Shown: positions 1 through 5,685 of the stretch, in pieces
Numbering within the stretch: the stretch's first letter is position 1
How the letters are laid out: each line of letters starts with the position of its first letter
Assembly: GCA_947074245.1 (NCBI GenBank)
Contig: CAMTOW010000161.1
Location: forward strand, 1-5,685
DNA length: 5,685 bases
Direction: 5' to 3'
From: an uncultured Bacteroidales bacterium
GTDB taxonomy: Bacteria > Bacteroidota > Bacteroidia > Bacteroidales > JAUNSR01
Notes under the pieces: model-generated
Told to the model about the DNA's origin: nothing
Seen by the model: the letters and a program-made list of their open reading frames with translations, nothing else
The model's database searches: none
Made by a program: the position numbers and the translations under genes

Positions 1-48
1 TCACAAGCGGGCTTATATGAACAGTATAACCCAGATATGCTTTATTAA
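1..48 (+). CDS. possible 3' end of an upstream gene (partial)
   Basis: Frame 1 is open from the window edge and ends at TAA (46-48), giving a 15-residue tail that reads SQAGLYEQYNPDMLY. Frame 3 is broken by several stops here. Frame 2 is also open and runs on into the transporter gene, so openness alone is weak evidence. If real, this gene would stop 11 bases before the transporter ATG and probably share its transcript. The tail is too short to assign to a family. It could equally be untranslated leader. Confidence 0.3.
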   Translation, partial: SQAGLYEQYNPDMLY

Positions 49-59
49 ATCGCTAATCT

Positions 60-3000
60 ATGAAAATGAACTCCTTACTCTCATTGATGGAACAACACTT
101 GAGAGCAGAGAACAATCACGCAAAGTTTCTGGCTTTTGCATTCAGTCTGATGGCTTCATCAGGAATGGCTTATTCTAGCACATCTGCTCCCTCGGAGTAT
201 TTCGGCATACAGGCCGTATCGGGCGTTATGCAAACTCAAACAATCAAAGGGAATGTCGTATCGGATACGGGTGAACCGTTAATCGGGGTCAGCGTAAGTG
301 TGAAAGGTGCGAATGTAGGTACGGTAACGGATTATGACGGAAATTTCGAGATCAAAGCGAAACCGGGCGATCTTTTGGAATTGACGTATGTGGGATTCTC
401 ACCGCTTCAGGTAAAAGTGCAGAATCAGAACCAGATGAAGTTGACGATGAAAGAAGATACCAAGGCATTGGATGAGGTAGTCGTAACCGGAGCTTTGGGT
501 ATTCGTAAACAAGAACCAAAAATGGGTTATGCCGTATCGACCGTTAAGGCAGACGAATTGATCCGTACGAATTCTGTGAATCCGATCTCATCACTTCAGG
601 GTAAGGTAGCCGGGGTTAGCGTCAACGTAATGGGTTCGTCTGGGGTTCAATCTTCACCAAGTATCACAATCCGTGGTGCAAAATCACTAAACAGTAACAG
701 TCAGCCAATCTTCGTAGTGGACGGTATCGTATTGGAGAATCAGATCTCGGAAGTACAGGGTGCCGACTGGGGGTCGCAGCTGAAAAACTTAAATCCGGAT
801 GACTATGAGTCGATTACGATCCTGAAAGGTGCTGCGGCGACGGCATTGTACGGATCGCGTGGTATGAACGGTGCTGTTGTGATCAATACGAAGAGTGGTG
901 GTAAGAGAAAAGGTTTGGGTATTGATGTTTCATTCACCCATCAATTCGATAAAGTATATAAGAATCACATCGAACTTCAGGATGAATATGGTATGGGATT
1001 CTGGAATAGCTTCGAAGGAGGCTTCAATGAAAACGGTATTATTCCATTGACTGCCAATAGTTGGGGTATGAAAATGGAAGGTCAGATGGTAAACGTGCCT
1101 TGGTCGACACAGAAAGTTGCGTTCACACCACAGAAAGACAACTGGAAGGCCTTGTATCAGACCGGTCATTATAACAATACCAACGTGGCATTGAATGGCG
1201 GATCGGACAATATGAACTACCGTATCTCTTATTCGAATACCAACTCGGTTGGTGTGTTGCCGAACAATGGAATGAATCGTAACGCACTATCGATCAAGGC
1301 TGCCGGGAAAATGAACGATATTTTCAGCGTGGAGACCGGATTTCAGTTCTCTCGCTCGGATGTGAAGAATGCGGCATCACAAGGACGTTGGTTCAATACG
1401 AGTAACTTCGGACGTGCGATCACATATAGTATTCCTCGAAGCTTTGATGTAGCAGCATGGAAACAGAACTATAGAAATGATGATAACTCATTGAAACAAT
1501 ATGCAGATTACTCCTTGTTTAATGAAGTAGGAGAGATGTTCCATCGAATGGATTATCGCAACGAAAAACGTACGGAGGATTCTTATCTGGCAAATATCCA
1601 AATCATGGCGCAGGTATTGCCTTGGTTGGATTTCTCAGCAAAAGCGAATTACAGCTATTATAAGATTTTCGGTGAATTGAAAGAATGGGGTGCAGGGAAA
1701 GAATTGGCCGGCGGTAGCTATGCGCAAAACGGATCCAACTCCAATCAATATAACTTCTTATTCTCGGCACACGCCAATAAAAAATTCTTCGATGATCGAT
1801 TCGAAGTAGATGGGCGAATCTTATCGGAAATCTACGGAAACGGACAGAACGACTGGTGGAGAAAAGCTACGAACGGAGGCCTGTTGGTTCCGGGATTCTT
1901 TAGCTTTACCAATTCAGTAGGGGAAGTACGACCGGAAGCCGGAGCCGGATTTCCGAGCACAAGAGTTGTTGGTGTAGCCGGAGTATTGAATCTTTCGTGG
2001 ATGGATCAGGTGAACTTGGAGTTGACAGGACGTAATGACTGGGCTTCGTCACTTCTTTATCCGAAGATCAATCCATACGGAAAAAACAACTATTCGATTT
2101 TCTATCCGTCGGCTAACGTTTCTTGGATCGCATCAGAGACGTTCCATGATGCATTGCCAACTTGGATCTCCTTTGGAAAAGTACGTGCTTCGATCTCTCG
2201 TGTAGGATATGGTACATCTGCTTATGCAACGAACTCAACATGGGGATATTGGCAGGGGTCAATCTATGATGAAGACGGAAACGCAATCACGACAGGTGGA
2301 GTACAGGGATTGGACAAATTACAGAACTTCAATATCAAACCGGAAATTCAGCAAGAGATCGAGCTCGGATTAGATGTGAGATTCTTGAACAATCGAATCG
2401 GATTTGACTTCGCATATTATAAAAAGAACACTTATAATCAGATTCTTTACATCCCGACAACCGCAGAAAGTGGAGCGACGGAACAATGGATCAACGCAGG
2501 GGATATCCAGAATCAGGGTATCGAATTGTTGGTTGACGGACGCCCGATACAGACGCGTAACTTCAAATGGGATATGTCGTTCAACATTACACGCAACCGA
2601 GGTAAGATCAATAAATTCCACGATGGAGTAACTGAGTATTGCTTGATGGGCGACTACGAAGGAGCGCAGGTATGGGCTACCGAAGGTGGTGAGTTTGGTG
2701 TAATGACGGCAACATCCGTACGTGGTAAGTTCCAAGCGTATGACGACGCCGGAAATAAAATCGCTCATCCGAATAACGGAAAACATGTAATCTCGTTGGC
2801 ATCGGATAAAAAGACTTATTCGCATGTGTCGGAAGGGACTCTTTACAATCGCTGGAGAACCGATTATGATAAAGTAAACGAGACGGAAGCGTACAAACGT
2901 ACGAAACTGGGATCTGTACAGCCTAAGTTCTTCTTCGGACACACGCAGACATTCTCTTATAAAAACTTTGACGCGAATCTGCAGATCGACGGCCGTGTAG

Positions 3001-3569
3001 GCGGGGTGATGTATTCGAGCTCTTACGCGTTGGGTATGTCTCGCGGTAACCTGAAAGAATCACTTCGTTTCCGTGACGCTGCAAGCGGTGGTGTAGAGCG
3101 TTTGGGTTCTGACGGAAACAAGTATTTTAACGGTGTTATTCCAGATGTAATCTTCGACCAAAATACGACAGTCGTATCGGATCTGACCGGTCAGAATATT
3201 GACTTATCGGGTATGTCATTCGAAGACGCTGTAAATGCGGGACACTTGAGCCCGGTACACGTAGGTGCTTATTACCAGTCTACCTATGGATGGGCTAAGA
3301 ACTTGGATACGTCAACATTTGACAATACCTGGATCGCACTTCGTGAAGTTTCATTGGGGTACACATTGCCTAAGAAATGGGTAAACAAGGCTTATGTACA
3401 GAATCTTCGTTTGGGATTCACGGCTCGCAACCTTTGCTATATCTATAATGGCTTGAAAGGAAAATTGAATCCGGAAGCAATTCAGTCAAACAACATCCTG
3501 ATGCCGGTTGAATATGGTGGTACGCCATATAGCCGAAACTTCTCATTTAATGTGAGCCTAACTCTTTAA
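60..3569 (+). CDS. SusC/RagA-family TonB-dependent outer-membrane transporter
   Basis: Complete 1169-residue protein, a usual length for SusC-like transporters. It should form a TonB-dependent beta-barrel that imports a nutrient captured by the SusD-like partner encoded next. Domains in order: a long polar start (1-22); a hydrophobic signal segment (23-36) with a likely signal peptidase I site after GMA (37); a carboxypeptidase-regulatory-like domain (about 61-130) with IKGNVVSDTGEPLIGVSVSVKG-type residues and the TDYDGNFEI turn; a TonB-box-like LDEVVVTG (137-144); a plug (about 150-281) with SLQGKVAGVSV, ITIRGAKSLN, IFVVDGIVL and the signature ILKGAAATALYGSRGMNGAV; then the barrel. The C-terminal part has the family pattern LREVSLGYTLP (1094-1104), ARNLCYIYNGLKG, and an end in PYSRNFSFNVSLTL. 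No STN (secretin/TonB short N-terminal) domain is seen, so sigma/anti-sigma signalling through this protein is not indicated. ATG at 60 is the first in-frame start after the in-frame TAA at 54-56; ATG at 66 and 87 are alternatives. No Shine-Dalgarno is seen, as is normal in Bacteroidota. Family assignment is very secure; the substrate is not inferable. Confidence 0.97.
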   Translation: MKMNSLLSLMEQHLRAENNHAKFLAFAFSLMASSGMAYSSTSAPSEYFGIQAVSGVMQTQTIKGNVVSDTGEPLIGVSVSVKGANVGTVTDYDGNFEIKAKPGDLLELTYVGFSPLQVKVQNQNQMKLTMKEDTKALDEVVVTGALGIRKQEPKMGYAVSTVKADELIRTNSVNPISSLQGKVAGVSVNVMGSSGVQSSPSITIRGAKSLNSNSQPIFVVDGIVLENQISEVQGADWGSQLKNLNPDDYESITILKGAAATALYGSRGMNGAVVINTKSGGKRKGLGIDVSFTHQFDKVYKNHIELQDEYGMGFWNSFEGGFNENGIIPLTANSWGMKMEGQMVNVPWSTQKVAFTPQKDNWKALYQTGHYNNTNVALNGGSDNMNYRISYSNTNSVGVLPNNGMNRNALSIKAAGKMNDIFSVETGFQFSRSDVKNAASQGRWFNTSNFGRAITYSIPRSFDVAAWKQNYRNDDNSLKQYADYSLFNEVGEMFHRMDYRNEKRTEDSYLANIQIMAQVLPWLDFSAKANYSYYKIFGELKEWGAGKELAGGSYAQNGSNSNQYNFLFSAHANKKFFDDRFEVDGRILSEIYGNGQNDWWRKATNGGLLVPGFFSFTNSVGEVRPEAGAGFPSTRVVGVAGVLNLSWMDQVNLELTGRNDWASSLLYPKINPYGKNNYSIFYPSANVSWIASETFHDALPTWISFGKVRASISRVGYGTSAYATNSTWGYWQGSIYDEDGNAITTGGVQGLDKLQNFNIKPEIQQEIELGLDVRFLNNRIGFDFAYYKKNTYNQILYIPTTAESGATEQWINAGDIQNQGIELLVDGRPIQTRNFKWDMSFNITRNRGKINKFHDGVTEYCLMGDYEGAQVWATEGGEFGVMTATSVRGKFQAYDDAGNKIAHPNNGKHVISLASDKKTYSHVSEGTLYNRWRTDYDKVNETEAYKRTKLGSVQPKFFFGHTQTFSYKNFDANLQIDGRVGGVMYSSSYALGMSRGNLKESLRFRDAASGGVERLGSDGNKYFNGVIPDVIFDQNTTVVSDLTGQNIDLSGMSFEDAVNAGHLSPVHVGAYYQSTYGWAKNLDTSTFDNTWIALREVSLGYTLPKKWVNKAYVQNLRLGFTARNLCYIYNGLKGKLNPEAIQSNNILMPVEYGGTPYSRNFSFNVSLTL

Positions 3570-3593
3570 GAACTTAACCTTACAAATAACAGA

Positions 3594-3637
3594 GGATTCT
3601 CTGCCAAAGCCTTCCGTAGAGGCAGAGAATCCGTTTT
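3594..3637 (+). terminator. intergenic stem-loop between the susC-like and susD-like genes
   Basis: A perfect 12-bp inverted repeat is seen: GGATTCTCTGCC (3594-3605) and GGCAGAGAATCC (3621-3632), separated by a 15-base loop and followed by GTTTTG. It lies 24 bases after the transporter stop and 22 bases before the lipoprotein ATG. The stem is strong but the T run is only four bases, so a leaky terminator/attenuator or a 3'-end-stabilising mRNA hairpin is more likely than a full stop. A full stop would separate two genes that normally act together. The function is inferred from structure and position only. Confidence 0.6.
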
Positions 3638-3654
3638 GAAAAAATTCTTATCTT

Positions 3655-5448
3655 ATGAAATCCAATTTCAATAAATATATCCTTTCTGCATGTTTGTTCG
3701 CAACCCTTACCTCTTGTAAGGATAACTTGCAGGATATCAATACCAATCCGGATGTAATGCCATTTACCAAACCGGAATATATGTTCACGAATGCGACACA
3801 TAACTTTTTGAATAGTTCGCGTGCTCATCTGACCGGTCTTTACGGAGGAGCGATGGCTCAGATGCAGTATCTTACCTCGAAATCGGGGGTTGAGGGGAAC
3901 GGACATTTTGTGGATCCGGCCAGTATCGACGGACGTTCGGTATATTCTCCAGCCTGGGGTGATTATTATTCACGCGGACGAGAGTTGCGTGAGATTATGA
4001 AAGAGATTGAGCGTTTGCCGGAAGCAGAAGAAGCAACTTATCAGGGCTTGAAAGCGATCTGTCAGATCGTAGAGGTTTATCAGGCTTGGCTGGTAGCAGA
4101 AAGTCATGGTGCTATGCCTTATACGGAAGCTTTCCTCGGTCGTGATCAGAACATCCTTACTCCTAAATATGATCTACTGCAAGATTTGTACGAATTGTTT
4201 GACGACCAATTGAAAGAAGCCGCTTCCGTGCTTTCTTCATCAAACAACTTCATGACTCTTGGAAATCAGGATTTCTTTTTCAAAGGAGATTATACGAAAT
4301 GGATGAAGTTTGCCAATGCATTCCGTTTGCGTATGGCGATGCGCTTGCAGAAAGCGGATCCTTCATACTTTGAGAAAGTATTGGCAGAGGTAGGAAAAGC
4401 AGAGTTACTGCCTTCATCGAACGATGAATCATGCTATTACCGTCATCCGAAAGATTATAACAACAATATCGATGATATCAACCAGATCTGGTTATCATAT
4501 CAGGTAACAGAATCATTTGTGAACTTCCTGAAAGGCTCAGAAGACCCTCGTCTTCGTCTTGTGATTCGCGGGAATGAGTTCCGTGCGGATATGGATAAAT
4601 ACAATCAAGCATTGAGCGCTTATCCGGAAATCGCAGAAATGGAGTGGGCAACGGATAACTATTGGGGAGCATCTGTTTCGCCGAAGAAAGTTCTAGAAAC
4701 ACAATCGTGGATACAGGGATACACTTTTGCAAGCTGTCCGCGCCCGGGAAGCGATCAAATGGATGACATCGTATTACGTCCTTCTTGTTTGTTACAAGGT
4801 CGTTACTTCGTGAAAAACGGAGGTTATAAAGACGGAGAAGATAATGATAACGCATCGGTAGCATTGCGCAAATCGGGTGATGAGATTAAGATGAAAACTG
4901 CGTTGATCACCTATAGTGATGTATGCTTCATGCTAGCAGAATGTGCATTGGCGAAAGGATCTGTTGCCGGAAAAGACGCGAACAGCTGGTATCAGGCCGG
5001 TGTTCGTTCTTCGATCGAGATGTATCAGATGCTCGGAGAGGAGATTTTTGTACCAGCAGCTGTAAATCAGCCGGTAACGTCAAGCGAGATCGATGCATTC
5101 CTTGCTTCGGAATTCGGACAGTTGAGCGGATCGAACGAAGAGAAAAAAGAGATGATCTTATCTCAGATGTGGGTTCACTCATTGACGAATCCGAATGAGA
5201 TGTATGCTCAGTGGAAACGTACCGGATTCCCTAAATTCGATGATGAAACACCATACGCTTATGCAGCTACTTTGGAAAGACCTTACTCGGTAACGGATAT
5301 TCGTTTGGAAATGCCTCGCCGTCGTAATCTGCCTACATCGAATGACAATTCGGTTGAACGTGATATCGCTTTGCAGAAACTTCTGAAAGACGCACCTTAT
5401 AAAACCGAACTAGATACCAAAGGTCGTATCTGGTGGGATAAAGAATAA
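3655..5448 (+). CDS. SusD/RagB-family nutrient-binding outer-membrane lipoprotein
   Basis: Complete 597-residue protein. It should be a surface lipoprotein that binds the nutrient and closes over the SusC-like barrel. The N-terminus has a basic start, a hydrophobic stretch and a lipobox LTSC, so Cys21 should be lipidated after signal peptidase II cleavage. KDN follows the cysteine, which loosely resembles the charged surface-export signals of Bacteroidota lipoproteins. Family signatures: DINTNPDVMPFTKPEYMF (27-44); YYSRGRELREIM (104-115); AICQIVEVYQAWLVAESHGAMPYTEA (134-159), which matches the helical AW...yGdiPYteA pattern; LTPKYDLLQDLYELFD (168-183); KGDYTKWMKFANAFRLRMAMRL (210-231); and MWVHSLTNPNEMYAQWKRTGFPKF (505-528). 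These point to the SusD-like group typified by 'INTNPN' N-termini rather than the original starch-binding SusD, whose sugar-binding residues cannot be mapped here. ATG at 3655 is chosen because it directly precedes the lipoprotein signal. The gene lies 85 bases after its partner. Family is secure; ligand unknown. Confidence 0.96.
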   Translation: MKSNFNKYILSACLFATLTSCKDNLQDINTNPDVMPFTKPEYMFTNATHNFLNSSRAHLTGLYGGAMAQMQYLTSKSGVEGNGHFVDPASIDGRSVYSPAWGDYYSRGRELREIMKEIERLPEAEEATYQGLKAICQIVEVYQAWLVAESHGAMPYTEAFLGRDQNILTPKYDLLQDLYELFDDQLKEAASVLSSSNNFMTLGNQDFFFKGDYTKWMKFANAFRLRMAMRLQKADPSYFEKVLAEVGKAELLPSSNDESCYYRHPKDYNNNIDDINQIWLSYQVTESFVNFLKGSEDPRLRLVIRGNEFRADMDKYNQALSAYPEIAEMEWATDNYWGASVSPKKVLETQSWIQGYTFASCPRPGSDQMDDIVLRPSCLLQGRYFVKNGGYKDGEDNDNASVALRKSGDEIKMKTALITYSDVCFMLAECALAKGSVAGKDANSWYQAGVRSSIEMYQMLGEEIFVPAAVNQPVTSSEIDAFLASEFGQLSGSNEEKKEMILSQMWVHSLTNPNEMYAQWKRTGFPKFDDETPYAYAATLERPYSVTDIRLEMPRRRNLPTSNDNSVERDIALQKLLKDAPYKTELDTKGRIWWDKE

Positions 5449-5463
5449 TTTCAAGAATAATTT
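5441..5463 (+). repeat. 11-bp direct repeat duplicating the stop codon of the SusD-like gene
   Basis: AAGAATAATTT occurs at 5441-5451 and again at 5453-5463, a period of 12 bases. Because 12 is a multiple of three, the second copy places another in-frame TAA at 5458-5460 behind the true stop at 5446-5448. This looks like a small tandem duplication. A back-up stop is a consequence, not proof of selection. Confidence 0.6.
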
Positions 5464-5467
5464 TGGT

Positions 5468-5489
5468 TTGTGATTTGAGATAATCACAA
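5468..5489 (+). other. short hairpin downstream of the SusD-like gene
   Basis: TTGTGATT (5468-5475) and AATCACAA (5482-5489) form a perfect 8-bp inverted repeat with a 6-base loop. No T run follows, so on its own it is not a typical intrinsic terminator. It may help protect the 3' end of the message, act with the stronger stem-loop 18 bases further on, or be a symmetric protein-binding site. The half-sites resemble TGTGA/TCACA, but the 10-base spacing does not match a CRP site. Confidence 0.35.
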
Positions 5490-5507
5490 TGTTGTAGACT
5501 ATAGATC

Positions 5508-5552
5508 AAATGTATAAAACCGTCCATGTGAATGAGGCGGTTTTATGCGTTT
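5508..5552 (+). terminator. likely intrinsic terminator of the SusC/SusD operon
   Basis: ATAAAACCGTC (5514-5524) pairs with GGCGGTTTTAT (5536-5546), with one G-U pair and an 11-base loop. Pairing can extend outward to 5508/5552 with two more G-U pairs. The A run on the left arm and the TTTT on the right arm give the A-tract/U-tract layout of a Rho-independent terminator that could work in both directions. It lies about 60 bases after the lipoprotein stop, the expected place for the operon end. Confidence 0.8.
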
Positions 5553-5568
5553 ATAGACATTATAGACA
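5551..5568 (+). repeat. 9-bp tandem duplication
   Basis: TTATAGACA is present twice head to tail (5551-5559 and 5560-5568), directly after the terminator stem. It is an exact duplication visible in the sequence. No function can be assigned. Confidence 0.6.
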
Positions 5569-5576
5569 AATACATA

Positions 5577-5608
5577 TTTATATACAGGATCGGGATCGCG
5601 AATCTTTG
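5577..5608 (+). promoter_or_regulatory. weak candidate Bacteroidota-type promoter for a gene beyond the right edge
   Basis: AATCTTTG (5601-5608) differs at one fixed position from the Bacteroides -7 consensus TAnnTTTG, and TTTA (5577-5580) lies 20 bases upstream, near the expected place of a TTTG-like -33 element. If real, transcription would start about 15 bases before the tetranucleotide array, placing the array in the leader or at the start of the next gene. Short AT-rich matches of this kind arise often by chance. Confidence 0.2.
5587..5598 (+). repeat. 6-bp tandem duplication
   Basis: GGATCG occurs twice head to tail (5587-5592 and 5593-5598). It is a small exact duplication between the terminator and the tetranucleotide array, and may well be chance. 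Confidence 0.4.
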
Positions 5609-5630
5609 ACTGCAATATCAGTAAGGTTTT

Positions 5631-5685
5631 TGTATGTATGTATGTATGTATGTATGTATGTATGTATGTATGTATGTATGTATGT
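5631..5685 (+). repeat. perfect TGTA tetranucleotide microsatellite, cut by the window edge
   Basis: From 5631 to the last base the sequence is an uninterrupted TGTA repeat, 55 bases or 13.75 copies, so its true length is unknown. It follows a run of five T. Because the unit is four bases, a gain or loss of one copy shifts reading frame. The repeat contains no stop codon in any of the six frames, and on the + strand it offers an ATG every four bases, so starts in all three frames. Arrays of this form are known contingency (phase-variation) tracts in other bacteria, but no adjoining gene is visible here. A contig ending in a collapsed repeat would look the same. Confidence 0.95.

Noticed and set aside
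2370..2942. 190-codon open frame on the minus strand
   Set aside because: It lies wholly inside the transporter gene, whose forward frame carries unmistakable family motifs; the reverse translation is low in recognisable structure and has no spacing or neighbour support.
3580..3906. 108-codon minus-strand open frame across the intergenic gap
   Set aside because: It runs antisense through the stem-loop and the lipoprotein signal peptide, is Arg/Ile/Cys-rich without motifs, and is best explained as a shadow.
4923..5198. Overlapping open frames on both strands inside the lipoprotein gene
   Set aside because: Both are Arg/Ser/Cys-rich translations in alternate frames of a confidently identified gene and show no independent features.
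5469..5488. CRP-like TGTGA...TCACA palindrome
   Set aside because: The half-sites are 10 bases apart rather than 6, the site follows a gene rather than preceding a start, and classical CRP control is not established for Bacteroidota.
5631..5685. CRISPR array or integration-type repeat
   Set aside because: The unit is four bases with no spacers, so it is a simple-sequence microsatellite, not a CRISPR or attachment site.
1..5685. Transposase, integrase, tRNA/rRNA gene or invertible promoter
   Set aside because: No such coding motif, RNA fold or long flanking inverted repeat was found on either strand; the only clear inverted repeats are the short stem-loops listed.

Overview
The window reads as part of a Bacteroidota chromosome, most likely order Bacteroidales. 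It is dominated by a tandem SusC-like/SusD-like pair, the defining outer-membrane nutrient-uptake module of that phylum. There are no Shine-Dalgarno sequences ahead of the two starts, which is also typical. Genus and substrate cannot be read from this sequence alone.

Layout: bases 1-48 may be the last 15 codons of an upstream gene cut by the window edge. Bases 60-3569 encode a complete 1169-residue SusC/RagA-family TonB-dependent transporter. It has a signal peptide, a carboxypeptidase-regulatory-like N-terminal domain, a TonB-box-like segment, a plug and a beta-barrel. An 85-base gap follows, containing a perfect 12-bp inverted repeat, and then bases 3655-5448 encode a complete 597-residue SusD-like lipoprotein. 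The 237 bases after it hold a small hairpin, a strong terminator-like stem-loop that probably ends the operon, several short tandem duplications, and a perfect TGTA tetranucleotide array that runs off the right edge.

The two proteins are expected to work as one machine. The SusD-like lipoprotein sits on the cell surface as a lid over the SusC-like barrel, captures an oligomeric nutrient, and the barrel imports it using TonB/ExbBD energy. No enzyme, sensor, sigma/anti-sigma pair or transposase is visible, so the substrate stays open.

No novel multi-gene system is present. The points most worth a second look are the tetranucleotide array, which has the form of a slippage-prone phase-variation tract, and the hairpin between the two genes, which could set their relative expression.
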